From assembly GCA_009691915.1 (NCBI GenBank), contig SIAD01000001.1, positions 1 to 64,000 of the forward strand: a DNA stretch of 64,000 nucleotides, given 5' to 3'. Both the position numbers and the translations under genes were made by a program. Source of the stretch: Phycisphaerales bacterium. Its GTDB lineage: Bacteria > Planctomycetota > Phycisphaerae > Phycisphaerales > SM1A02. The notes under the pieces were generated by a model. The model did no database searches. It was not told the origin of the DNA and was given only the letters and a program-made list of their open reading frames with translations. Of this stretch, positions 52,358 to 61,231 are shown piece by piece (the stretch's first letter is position 1; every line of letters starts with the position of its first letter).

Positions 52358-53481
52358 CTACGGGCTCCCAGAAGACACAGGCCGATCTCACGCGCGATGA
52401 ACTCGCGGCGCTGTACCGGATCGACGAGTTCGAGTCGCTGGCGAAGTCCCGCCTGAGCGAGATGGCCTATGCATACTTTGCCGGCGGCTCGGGGCGCGAA
52501 CGAACGCTCACCCGTAATCAAGAGGCCTGGGAAGCGATCTCAGTCTGGTATCGCGTGATGGTCGATGTGTCGTCGCGTTCGATGGCAACAACGCTCTTCA
52601 ATGAACCATTGCGGGTGCCACTTCTGGCCGCACCGACGGCACTGCACAAGATGGCGCATCCCGAGGGTGAGTGTGCGACGAGGCGCGCGTGCTCGACTGC
52701 GGGCATAGGTATGGTGCTCTCCAGCCTCTCGACGACCTCGGTGGAAGAAGTATGCGCCGCGGCGACAGGGCCGGTCTATCTTCAGCTCTACCTCGGACGC
52801 GATCGGGGACTCCTGAAGGAACTAGTGCTGCGTGCCCAGAATGCAGGCTGCGTCGGGTTTCAGTTGACCGTCGACTCGCCGATCTGGGGGCTGCGCTCGC
52901 GCGAGATGAGGACGGGATTCAGGATCCCGGAAGGGCTTGAGATCGCGAATCTCAAGCGCCCGGGCGCCGAGGTGGATCGCGATCACTCTGGCGTCGGAAT
53001 CTGCAGTGCGCTGGGGTGGACGATTTCGCCGAGTGTGTCGTGGAAGGATCTCGAGTGGCTTTGTGAACAGACACCGCTGCCGGTGCTCGCCAAGGGAGTG
53101 TGCCGGGCCGATGACGCGCTGACTGCGCTTCGAGCCGGTGCTCGCGGGATCGTCGTCAGCAATCACGGCGGTCGGCAACTTGATGGTGCACCGCCGACTG
53201 CCGAGGTACTCCCGCGCATCGCGGAGGCGGTGGCGCATCGCGTTCCCGTGATCGTCGATGGCGGCATCCGCAGCGGGGTCGACATCTTCCGAGCACTGGC
53301 ACTGGGGGCGACCGCGGTGCAAGTCGGTCGGCCGATCCTGTGGGGGCTTTCGGTGGCGGGGGAGGCGGGAGTCGCGCGGGTCATCGAGATCCTCGCCGGT
53401 GATCTCGACCGAACGATGGCGCTTTCGGGATGCCCGTCGGTTAGTGCCATCACGAGGGATCTCCTCGGACCGGGTCGATAG
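52354..53481 (+). CDS. FMN-dependent alpha-hydroxy-acid dehydrogenase/oxidase
   Basis: 375 residues, TIM-barrel family of lactate dehydrogenase LldD, glycolate oxidase and lactate monooxygenase. Markers: YAYFAGGSGRERT, LLAAPTALHKMAHPEGE, PVYLQLYL, GFQLTVDSP, LAKGVC, and the active-site SNHGGRQLDGAPPT with His and Arg, then VIVDGGIRSGVDIFRALALG. The GTG start overlaps the previous stop. As the last gene of the respiratory operon it could feed electrons from a 2-hydroxy acid; the substrate is unknown. Confidence 0.9.
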   Translation: MTTGSQKTQADLTRDELAALYRIDEFESLAKSRLSEMAYAYFAGGSGRERTLTRNQEAWEAISVWYRVMVDVSSRSMATTLFNEPLRVPLLAAPTALHKMAHPEGECATRRACSTAGIGMVLSSLSTTSVEEVCAAATGPVYLQLYLGRDRGLLKELVLRAQNAGCVGFQLTVDSPIWGLRSREMRTGFRIPEGLEIANLKRPGAEVDRDHSGVGICSALGWTISPSVSWKDLEWLCEQTPLPVLAKGVCRADDALTALRAGARGIVVSNHGGRQLDGAPPTAEVLPRIAEAVAHRVPVIVDGGIRSGVDIFRALALGATAVQVGRPILWGLSVAGEAGVARVIEILAGDLDRTMALSGCPSVSAITRDLLGPGR

Positions 53482-53516
53482 GGCGTTGCCTCGCCATGTG
53501 TGTGTGGAAGGGGATC

Positions 53517-53559
53517 TTGCAAAAATTGCCTCGTGCGAATACCCTAACAAAGACCGAAC
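53517..53559 (+). promoter_or_regulatory. Candidate SOS promoter and operator of the imu cassette
   Basis: TTGCAA (53517-53522) and TACCCT (53540-53545), 17 bases apart, form a plausible -35/-10 pair. The sequence 53544-53559, read on the minus strand as GTTCGGTCTTTGTTAG, overlaps the -10 end and expected start and matches the lexA-side motif at 26694-26709. Only 9 bases separate it from the imuA ATG, so the mRNA leader would be very short. Confidence 0.5.
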
Positions 53560-53568
53560 ACACTGACC

Positions 53569-54351
53569 ATGCGCTGTATTCCAGACGAACTCAGAGAGCG
53601 TGTTGCCGCGCTTGCGGCTCCGCATGCGGAGATGCGTGTGCGTGGTGTCGGCGGCACTGCGGATGGATCCATTGCACACCTCGGTCTCGGTGCCGTTCAT
53701 GAATGGCTTGCAGTCGATGATGGCGAAACGCCAATTCCACGCGACCTCTGGCTCGTGCCGCATGGATTTCTCGTTGCGCTTGTCTGGGAGATGTTCCTGG
53801 CGCACGCTGCGCATCCGCCGTCGCCTCTAGGTGTGTCACATGCGCCAGGTGCGCCAGACACTCGTGTTGCATGGATCGGTCGGCGTGTCTGGCCCGCCCC
53901 GCGCGCGATGCTCGACGAGTCTGGTTCGCGCGCGCTCCTAGCGCGGTCGCTCTTCATCGATGCGCGCCCACAGACTTGCGAACGAAAGCATCGTCTCTGG
54001 GCCGCTGAACAGGCGCTCGCCTGCGATGGGGTGTCGGCAGTCATCTGGGATGCAGAGGGGTTCGACATGGTCGCGAGTCGGCGTACACAACTGGCCGCCG
54101 CGCGATCGCGCGATCGCCCTGCGGTGCTCGCGCTCGCCGTGCGTCCGTGGCGCGAACGCGCGACGCTGACGGCCGCAGCTTCGCGGTGGGCGGTCCATCC
54201 CTGTGCAGGCGTGTGCGATGGCGGGAACGCCCACGGGATGTCAGGCGATGCACCAGCATGGCGCGCGGAACTCCTGCGCGGGCGCGGCGCGGCACTGGCT
54301 GGATCTGCGCACATGGTGCGCCGCGCGACATGGTCGTGGAGTGCAGGATGA
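53569..54351 (+). CDS. imuA: ImuA-like SOS mutagenesis protein
   Basis: 260 residues. LGLGAVHEWL near residue 37 and RLWAAEQALACDGVSAVIWD near residue 143 match the ImuA family, distant RecA/SulA relatives without full ATPase function; the Walker A is not recognisable. In other bacteria ImuA joins ImuB and DnaE2 in a damage-induced translesion complex. Identification leans partly on cassette order. The stop overlaps imuB (ATGA). Confidence 0.82.
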   Translation: MRCIPDELRERVAALAAPHAEMRVRGVGGTADGSIAHLGLGAVHEWLAVDDGETPIPRDLWLVPHGFLVALVWEMFLAHAAHPPSPLGVSHAPGAPDTRVAWIGRRVWPAPRAMLDESGSRALLARSLFIDARPQTCERKHRLWAAEQALACDGVSAVIWDAEGFDMVASRRTQLAAARSRDRPAVLALAVRPWRERATLTAAASRWAVHPCAGVCDGGNAHGMSGDAPAWRAELLRGRGAALAGSAHMVRRATWSWSAG

Positions 54352-55958
54352 ACGGCGGCATGCAAGGCATGCGATTCATGCGATGCACGCAATTCATGGC
54401 CATCTGTCTGCCTCGATGGAGCGCAGACTGTGCGCGGCGCGACGCGATCCGCGCCGGACGCCGCCTGCCTCAATCTGCGGCGACGCTCGGCAGCCTTGTC
54501 ATCATCATCATCCGCCTCGAGCGCGGGATGCGCATCGTTGCGGCATGCTGCCCGAACGCATCGCGCGCCGGAGTGCGTCCGGGACTCTCGCTCGTGCACG
54601 CCCGCGCCCTCTGCCCGGGGCCGAAGCTCGAGGTCGAGGAGCGCCCCGAACACGAGCGTGCGCTCCTTCAGGCGTGTGCGATCTGGTGCCAGCGGTACTC
54701 ACCGATCACCGCCATCGAGTCGACGCCAGATTCGACGCTAGGTTCGACGCTAGGTTCGACGCTAGGTTCGACGCTAGGTTCGACGCTAGGGCCGCCTGTG
54801 ATCGTCGTCGACATTTCAGGATGCCAGCGGATCTATCCATGCGATGCGACCCTGCGCGCACGCGTGGTTGACGAGCTGGCGCGGCTCGGTTTCGTCGCGC
54901 GCGTGGCGAGTGCGATGACCGCAGCGGGCGCGGTGGCCCTCGCCTGCGACGGCTCCCGCCGCGGCGACCCTAGGCAGACGAGAAGTGAATCCGCCGCGCT
55001 TGCCGCCTGCTCGCTGCGCGCTCTGCGCATCGCCCCCGAGGCTATCGACGCGCTCGCGCTCGTCAATGTTCACACGATCGGCGAGCTCGCAGCACTCCCG
55101 CGCGCCAGCGTTGTCTCGCGTTATGGCGAGAGGACGCTGCGCCGCCTGGGCGAAGCACTCGGCGAGGTCGCAGAGTTCATTGTCCCCATCCGCACGCTGC
55201 CCCCTCCCTCATGCGAGCGCGTTTTCGACGGGCCGGTCACCAATCTCGAGTCGATTCGTCTGGCGGTCGAGGGACTCGTCGAAGACCTCTGCGCGCAGCT
55301 CGACGAGCGCGACCGGGGCGGACGCGAGTTCGAACTGACCGCCATCTGCGCCGACGCGGAGTCGCAGGTCCATCGCTTGACACTTGGGTCGCCGAGCGCC
55401 CGCGCACGCCACATCGTCGCCATGCTCGCGCCACGCCTCGAACGCCTCCCGATGGGCATGGGCGTTGAGTCGATCCGTCTCGCGGTCCTGCGCATGGGTC
55501 GCCTCGGGCCCAGCGAAGGACTCTCCGAGTGGGCCGATACGGTGATCGCGCGTCTGGGCCCGGCCAGCGTCATGCGCGCCGGATTTGCCGAGAACCACCA
55601 CCCCGACCGTGCCGTGACGTGGCTCACGGTCGCGCGGTGCGGGCTCGTTCCGAGGAGAGTCTTGCGGCAGGCGTCCGCCCGCGGGATCTTGAACGCCCCC
55701 CGCGCCGTGTGTGCCTGGCGCCCCTCATCGATGATCGACGGCGCCGAGTGCGTAGTCGTCGACGCGCCGCATGCGTCGTCTATCCGCTGGCGATCGCGCG
55801 AGATAGCCATCGCTTCATGGAGCGGTCCGGAGCGGATCGCTTCGCCGTGGGATCGCGCCGCAAGCACCGACTACTGGCGTGTGTGCACGGCAACGGGGCG
55901 CTGGCTCTGGCTGCGCCGCCGCGGCGACGAGTGGTCGGTCGCGGGCATCTGGAGCTGA
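54348..55958 (+). CDS. imuB: ImuB, Y-family polymerase-like adaptor
   Basis: 536 residues from MNGGMQGMRFMRCTQ. Y-family features are degenerate: the first catalytic site is absent, as in ImuB generally; GLSLVHARALCPG, YSPITAIEST and VIVVDISGCQRIYP are recognisable; an HhH-like segment LALVNVHTIGELAALPRASV follows. ImuB links the cassette polymerase to the beta clamp. A (Ser-Thr-Leu-Gly)5 insertion from a 12-bp repeat sits at about residues 128-147, just before VIVVDISGC. A clamp-binding motif was not clearly seen. Confidence 0.9.
   Translation: MNGGMQGMRFMRCTQFMAICLPRWSADCARRDAIRAGRRLPQSAATLGSLVIIIIRLERGMRIVAACCPNASRAGVRPGLSLVHARALCPGPKLEVEERPEHERALLQACAIWCQRYSPITAIESTPDSTLGSTLGSTLGSTLGSTLGPPVIVVDISGCQRIYPCDATLRARVVDELARLGFVARVASAMTAAGAVALACDGSRRGDPRQTRSESAALAACSLRALRIAPEAIDALALVNVHTIGELAALPRASVVSRYGERTLRRLGEALGEVAEFIVPIRTLPPPSCERVFDGPVTNLESIRLAVEGLVEDLCAQLDERDRGGREFELTAICADAESQVHRLTLGSPSARARHIVAMLAPRLERLPMGMGVESIRLAVLRMGRLGPSEGLSEWADTVIARLGPASVMRAGFAENHHPDRAVTWLTVARCGLVPRRVLRQASARGILNAPRAVCAWRPSSMIDGAECVVVDAPHASSIRWRSREIAIASWSGPERIASPWDRAASTDYWRVCTATGRWLWLRRRGDEWSVAGIWS
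54731..54790. repeat. Five-copy 12-bp tandem repeat (TTCGACGCTAGG) in imuB
   Basis: Five perfect head-to-tail copies with a diverged one at 54719-54730. Each adds four residues (Ser-Thr-Leu-Gly) in frame, so copy-number change alters ImuB length without frameshift. Confidence 0.95.
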
Positions 55959-55961
55959 GCG

Positions 55962-58900
55962 GTGCCGATGACGCACGAACCGAACTCTCCCGCCTACGCA
56001 GAGCTCGATGCGATGAGCAATTTCTCCTTCCTCGAGGGTGGAAGCCATCCCGAGGAGATCGTTGAGCGCGCAGCGGATCTCGGTCTGACCGCGATCGGGT
56101 TGGCTGATCGGGGGACGATGTCGGGGATGGTCCGCGCCCATGGCGCGGCGAAGGAGCGGGGGATCCCACTCCTGGTCGGAGGGAGGCTGGATCTTCTTCT
56201 CGACCCATCCGGGCGTGTCGGCGCGAAGGACACGGAGTGTGACGCGCTCGACTCCATCGAAGTGATCGCCTACGCGACCGACCGCGCCTCCTATGGGAAC
56301 CTCTGTCGCGCGATCACCCAGGGGAGGATGCGCACCGAGGCGCACGACACCGATGGCATCGCCGAGCGCACCCAGTGGCATCTCCCGCTGCACGACTTCC
56401 TCGCGCTCTCGGGTGGTCTTGAACTTCTTGTCGTTGCTCCCCGGGGAGCGCGTCTCCTCTCGCCGAGGCTTGTCGAAGTGCTCACGGGGATCGCCCGACG
56501 CGCCCCCGGGCGTACCTGGCTCGTTGTCGCACGCGTGGGTGAGGCCGAGGAGAACCTGTTCATCGCCCAGTGCGGATGGCTCTCGCGCGAGTGTGGTGTC
56601 CCGCTGGTCGCCGCGCAGGGGGTCCGCTTCCACGATCCCGCGCGGCGCCGTCTCCATGATGTCCTGACCGCGATCCGCTGCGGAACAACTGTCGCTGCCG
56701 TCGGGTTCGCCGCACTTCCCAACGCCGAGCGCCATCTCCGCGATGGCACCGCTATGCACGCGCGATGGCGCGAATACCCCGAGGCACTCGCGCACACGCT
56801 GGAGATCGCTCGGCGCTGCTCGGGCTTCTCTCTGTCGCAGCTGCGCTACCGCTATCCGAGGGAGAGTGCCACCGAGGGGATCCCCGCTATCGCATCGCTG
56901 CGCCTTCGCGCGCTCGCAGGCGCCGCCGAGCGATATCCATCGGGGGTCCCCGATGGTGTCCGCGCGCAGCTCGAAGGTGAACTCGCCATCATCAAGGAAC
57001 TTGAGTATGAGCCATATTTCCTCACCGTCCACGACATCGTCCGCTTCGCGCGTTCCCGTGGAATTCTCTGTCAGGGGCGTGGCGCCGCTGCCAACAGCGT
57101 CGTGTGTTACTGCCTGGGCGTAACCGCGGTCGATCCCGCGCGGTTCAATCTTCTCTTCGAGCGGTTCGTCAGCCGAGAGCGGCAGGAGCCTCCCGACATC
57201 GACATCGACTTCGAGCATGAGCGGCGCGAAGAGGTAATCCAGTTCATCTACGAGCGGTACGGTCGCCACCGGGCGGCGATCTGCGCTGCAGTGATCTGCT
57301 TCCGCAGACGGCTGGCCGTGCGCGAAACGGCGAAGGCGCTCGGGTTCTCGCTGGACGCGGTCGACCGCCTAGCCCACGGTCTCTCGTCGCATCCCTGCGA
57401 CGACGAGGTGCGCGGTCTGGGCTTCGATCCCGCCAGTCCGGTGATGCGTGCTCTCCTCGAACTCTCCCAGGAGATTGAGGGATTTCCCCGCCACCTCTCG
57501 CAGCACACGGGAGGGTTCGTCGTCACCGAGGATCCGCTGTGCGAGATGGTGCCCATCCGCGATGCCTCGATGGATGGCCGCACGATGATCGAGTGGGACA
57601 AGGACGACATCGACGCGATCGGGATGCTGAAGATCGACATCCTCGCCCTCGGGATGCTCACCTGCATCCGCAAGGCGCTCGATCTGGCGGGCATGTCGGC
57701 TGTACCCGGCGGCGGGTCGCTGACCCGCGAACTCGCGCTGCACACGATTCCTGCGGAGGATCCGGCGACCTACGAGATGGTCTGCGCCGCCGACACGGTC
57801 GGGGTATTTCAGATCGAGAGCCGCGCGCAGATGGCGATGCTGCCGAGGCTTCGCCCGAAGAACTTCTACGACCTCGTCATCGAGGTGGCTCTCGTACGGC
57901 CAGGACCGATCCAGGGGGATATGGTCCATCCCTACCTGCGCCGCCGCGCGGGGGAGGAGGAGGTCGAGTACCCCAACGAGGCGGTGCGCCGGATCCTTGA
58001 ACGGACCCTAGGCATCCCGCTGTTCCAGGAGCAGGCGATGTCCGTGGCGATGGTCGCCGCCGGATTTTCGGCGGGGGAGGCGGATCAGTTGCGCCGCTCA
58101 ATCGCCTCATGGAAGCGCAGCGGCAAACTCGTCGAGTCCTTCCGCGAGCGGCTCGAACAGGGGATGCTCTCGCGCGGCTACTCGCTCACTTTCGCGCAAC
58201 AGGTCTTCCGGCAACTCCACGGCTTCGCCAGTTATGGCTTCCCCGAGAGTCACGCGGCGAGCTTCGCGCTTCTGGTGTACGCCTCCGCGTGGCTCAAGCG
58301 CCATCGTCCCGCCGCGTTCACGGCGGCTCTTCTCAACAGCCAGCCGATGGGCTTCTATGGTCCCTCGCAGTTGGTGCAGGATGCAACCCGGCACGGAGTG
58401 GAAGTGCGCGGCATCGATGTCAGTGCGAGCCGGTGGGACTGCACCCTGGAGGGGCCACCAGACGCCCTCGCGCTGCGTCTGGGCATGCGCATGGTGCGCG
58501 GACTCACCAAAGAGGACGCGCAGGCGATCGTCGCGGCGATGGTGCGTCGTGGTCGGTGCGACTCGGTCGAGGATCTGTGGCGCGAGAGTGGCGCATCGAT
58601 CGCGGGGATCCGTCGCCTTGCCTGCGCGGACGCGTTCCAGTCGATGGGTCTCAAGAGGCAGGGAGCGATCTGGCAGGCGCAGCGGCTTCGCAGTGTCGTG
58701 GTGCGCGGTCGTGTCGCGGAGGATGCGCCGCTGTTTACGGCACCCGGTCTCCCGGACACGACCGACCGGCTCCCGCCCATGAGCCACTGCGCGCAGGTCG
58801 AGGCGGACTACCACCACAACGGTCTTTCCCTCAAGGGTCATCCGATGGAGTTCGTCAGGCAGAGCCTTGCACGGCAGGGGATCGCCCGCTGCGGAGAGAT

Positions 58901-59186
58901 CGCCGACGATGGAGCATTCGTTCAGGGGGCGCGAACGGCGGTAGCGGGAATCGTCCTCCTGAGGCAGCGGCCATCGACGGCGAAGGGGATCGTCTTCATC
59001 ACGCTTGAGGACGAGTCGGGCACGGCCAACCTGATCGTGCGTCCGAAGGTGTGGGAGCGCAACCGGGCAGTCGGGCGAACCGCGTCAGCGCTTGTGGCCC
59101 ACGGCACCGTCCAGCGCCGACACGAGTCGACACATCTCATCGTGGGTCGCCTTGCGCGTCTTTCCCTCGCGGGGGCGGCGGGCTAG
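55962..59186 (+). CDS. dnaE2: Error-prone DNA polymerase III alpha-type subunit DnaE2
   Basis: 1,074 residues, C-family polymerase. N-terminal PHP domain opens AELDAMSNFSFLEGGSHPEE; the palm carries PDIDIDFEHERREEVIQF with catalytic Asp pair and IGMLKIDILALGML with the third; GRGAAANSVVCYCLGVT and FASYGFPESHAASFALLVY are typical of the family; an OB fold ends the protein (IVFITLEDESGTANLIV). The translesion polymerase of the imu cassette, distinct from replicative DnaE. The GTG at 55962 or ATG at 55968 could start it. Confidence 0.95.
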   Translation: MPMTHEPNSPAYAELDAMSNFSFLEGGSHPEEIVERAADLGLTAIGLADRGTMSGMVRAHGAAKERGIPLLVGGRLDLLLDPSGRVGAKDTECDALDSIEVIAYATDRASYGNLCRAITQGRMRTEAHDTDGIAERTQWHLPLHDFLALSGGLELLVVAPRGARLLSPRLVEVLTGIARRAPGRTWLVVARVGEAEENLFIAQCGWLSRECGVPLVAAQGVRFHDPARRRLHDVLTAIRCGTTVAAVGFAALPNAERHLRDGTAMHARWREYPEALAHTLEIARRCSGFSLSQLRYRYPRESATEGIPAIASLRLRALAGAAERYPSGVPDGVRAQLEGELAIIKELEYEPYFLTVHDIVRFARSRGILCQGRGAAANSVVCYCLGVTAVDPARFNLLFERFVSRERQEPPDIDIDFEHERREEVIQFIYERYGRHRAAICAAVICFRRRLAVRETAKALGFSLDAVDRLAHGLSSHPCDDEVRGLGFDPASPVMRALLELSQEIEGFPRHLSQHTGGFVVTEDPLCEMVPIRDASMDGRTMIEWDKDDIDAIGMLKIDILALGMLTCIRKALDLAGMSAVPGGGSLTRELALHTIPAEDPATYEMVCAADTVGVFQIESRAQMAMLPRLRPKNFYDLVIEVALVRPGPIQGDMVHPYLRRRAGEEEVEYPNEAVRRILERTLGIPLFQEQAMSVAMVAAGFSAGEADQLRRSIASWKRSGKLVESFRERLEQGMLSRGYSLTFAQQVFRQLHGFASYGFPESHAASFALLVYASAWLKRHRPAAFTAALLNSQPMGFYGPSQLVQDATRHGVEVRGIDVSASRWDCTLEGPPDALALRLGMRMVRGLTKEDAQAIVAAMVRRGRCDSVEDLWRESGASIAGIRRLACADAFQSMGLKRQGAIWQAQRLRSVVVRGRVAEDAPLFTAPGLPDTTDRLPPMSHCAQVEADYHHNGLSLKGHPMEFVRQSLARQGIARCGEIADDGAFVQGARTAVAGIVLLRQRPSTAKGIVFITLEDESGTANLIVRPKVWERNRAVGRTASALVAHGTVQRRHESTHLIVGRLARLSLAGAAG

Positions 59187-60364
59187 TTCCCGCCGCGGCC
59201 GCGGTTGAGAAGGGTCGTCTTGACGAGAATGTCCGTCGGTCCCTGCCCCGGCTGATCGAGCCGGGTCTGAAGCCGGCAGAGCGCCGCGTACGACGCAGTC
59301 CGTCCAGCATCGGCCGCACTGGGCGAGTAGATCATGAGCTCGTGCGTGATCGGCACACGGTCCTTGAAGTCGTGGTCGGTCCCGAATCCCTTCCATGGTC
59401 TTGTGACCTGGGTCTGCGGCGAGATGCCGCCTCTGATTTCCTGAGGGTCGAAGGGAACCCAACCGATGTCCGGCAGAAACACCTCGCCCCACATCGACAG
59501 CTCGTGGGAGGCATTGGGCTGCCCGGAGTGGCCCGAGCGGGAGAGGCCGATGGTCGGGCGCGCAGGAAAACCGGCGGCGCGTAGGTACGCCAGACACAGA
59601 CAGGTGAGATCGGCGGGGCCTCCCACCTGAGAGGCGAGTGCTCGCCCAGCTCCCCACACGAAGATGCCGCGCTTGAGCACACCGGTCATTCCTCCCTCTT
59701 CGTGGTCGGCGTTGCGCAGTGCTCGCGTCGCAATGCGGATCACTTCCTTGGCCGCGTAGACAGGAGCAATGTCGGCCGGGAGACTCGCTCTCAGCCGTTC
59801 CACAGGCTGAACAATCTCGGGGATTGCTGACTCGATCCCCTGCGATGGCGTACGCCAACGCTCGACTTCTGCGGGCCACGCTGCAGGCCACGGGATCGTT
59901 GCCGCAGCCGGCTCATCGAGTTCACACGACCAGGACTCGACCGTCCACACGAGTTCCGCCTGGACTCGCTCCTCGATCTTCGTGGCCAAGGGGATCACCG
60001 CCCGCGAGTCCCCGGCACGATTCTGAGCGACGGTGAGCCCCTCCTTCGCGGGAGGAAACGGGGCCATGTCGACGAGCGCCTGTGCACGGAATGACTGCGG
60101 GTCGACGATTGACCAGGTGTCGAGGAGGGTCACCGGAATCAGCAGCGCCTCAGCCGAGTCGTCGGGCTTTGCGATTGCTGGCAGATGGAGCTGGAGGGCG
60201 ATTTCCCATCGCCTCGACGAGAGCCGCCTCAGTGGCGCCACTGGAGGCCGCCCTTCAGGAGGAGGCGCGACTCCAGTCTCCACGATCGACTGCGCCTGTG
60301 CGCTTGCGCTGAGCGATGCGGTCGCGAGGGCAACCACCACGATCACGAGACCCGCACGGATCAC
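59183..60364 (-). CDS. Transglutaminase-like exported protein, catalytic residues missing
   Basis: 393 residues from a GTG overlapping the MlaE gene stop (GTGA). A signal peptide ends near SLSASAQAQ. The C-terminal half has the transglutaminase-like core: GGPADLTCLCLAYLRAAGFP and ELSMWGEVFLPDIGWVPFDP. Aligned with the family, the nucleophile Cys is Pro250 and the catalytic His is Ser290, while Asp306 is kept; two cysteines 5 and 7 residues on do not fit. It is likely non-catalytic. Its role beside an MlaE permease is unknown. The upstream extension of the frame lies inside mlaE and is rejected. Confidence 0.8.
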   Translation of the reverse strand: MIRAGLVIVVVALATASLSASAQAQSIVETGVAPPPEGRPPVAPLRRLSSRRWEIALQLHLPAIAKPDDSAEALLIPVTLLDTWSIVDPQSFRAQALVDMAPFPPAKEGLTVAQNRAGDSRAVIPLATKIEERVQAELVWTVESWSCELDEPAAATIPWPAAWPAEVERWRTPSQGIESAIPEIVQPVERLRASLPADIAPVYAAKEVIRIATRALRNADHEEGGMTGVLKRGIFVWGAGRALASQVGGPADLTCLCLAYLRAAGFPARPTIGLSRSGHSGQPNASHELSMWGEVFLPDIGWVPFDPQEIRGGISPQTQVTRPWKGFGTDHDFKDRVPITHELMIYSPSAADAGRTASYAALCRLQTRLDQPGQGPTDILVKTTLLNRGRGGN

Positions 60365-61194
60365 TGCAGGAGATCCAGCGGCTTGGCAGTAAACATCGTG
60401 TAAAGGGTTCCGAAGAACTCCGCGAGAACGAGGTTGAGGAGGATGATCGCCAGGAAGCTGGCCACGAACGCGTTGGTCGCGGCGCGTCCGACTCCGGCCG
60501 CTCCCGCTGAACAGGTAAACCCCTTGTAGCAGGAGATGAATCCGATCGCTCCGCCAAACGCGACTGACTTGAGCAGGCCTGAGATCGGATCCCACCAGTC
60601 GACGACATGGGCCGTGAAGTACCAGTAGTCGACGCTGGCGACGCCGTAGATCCGCACGGTGACAAACCACGCTCCCCACGCGCCCAATAGATCCGAGTAA
60701 ATCGTCAGAAGCGGCGTCATCACAATGCAAGCGACCACCCTGGGTGCAACGAGAATTCGCAGCGGGTCCGCGTCCATCGCGCGCATCGCATCGAGCTGCT
60801 CGGTGACCGCCATCGTGCCCAGCTCCGCCGCAAGCGCCCCCCCGACTCGTCCCGCCACCATCACGGCGGCGAGCACGGGACCGATCTGCTTTGTCACCGA
60901 GATATTGATGATGCCGCCGAGCCTCGACTCCTGGCCGAGCGCGGCGAACTGGTCGTACCCCTCGAGGGCGAGGATCATCCCGATGAACGCCCCCGTGATC
61001 GCGACGACGGGAATCGAAGCCACACCGATGGAATAGAACTGCGGCCCCAGAAGCGACCACTTGAGACACCGCATGGGGTGGGTGGCGAATCGCGTCAGCA
61101 CAGCGAGAAGGAAGGTCACAAACCTTCCAAAACCCGAGACATTCTCATAGACCAGCCACCCGACTCGGGCGACCAGCGGGAGCGCAGCGGTCAC
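60361..61194 (-). CDS. MlaE-family ABC transporter permease
   Basis: 277 residues, about five to six helices. Family landmarks: FYSIGVASIPVVAITGAFIG, ALEGYDQFAALGQESRLGG, VAGRVGGALAAELGTMAVTE (the MlaE core), QLDAMRAMDADPLRILVAPR and FISCYKGFTCSAGAAGVGRA. Such permeases move phospholipids or similar lipids across the inner membrane with MlaF and MlaD partners, whose genes are not in the window. The start is 37 bases from the end of the convergent-side secreted gene. Confidence 0.92.
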   Translation of the reverse strand: MTAALPLVARVGWLVYENVSGFGRFVTFLLAVLTRFATHPMRCLKWSLLGPQFYSIGVASIPVVAITGAFIGMILALEGYDQFAALGQESRLGGIINISVTKQIGPVLAAVMVAGRVGGALAAELGTMAVTEQLDAMRAMDADPLRILVAPRVVACIVMTPLLTIYSDLLGAWGAWFVTVRIYGVASVDYWYFTAHVVDWWDPISGLLKSVAFGGAIGFISCYKGFTCSAGAAGVGRAATNAFVASFLAIILLNLVLAEFFGTLYTMFTAKPLDLLQ

Positions 61195-61231
61195 TTCATT
61201 ACGGTATCAGGCGGATGCCGAAGGGGGGGAT

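Noticed and set aside
60365-61069. N-terminal extension of the transglutaminase-like frame to 61069
   Set aside because: Lies wholly inside the MlaE gene in another frame, is Arg/Gly-rich, and the GTG at 60364 opens a clean signal peptide.
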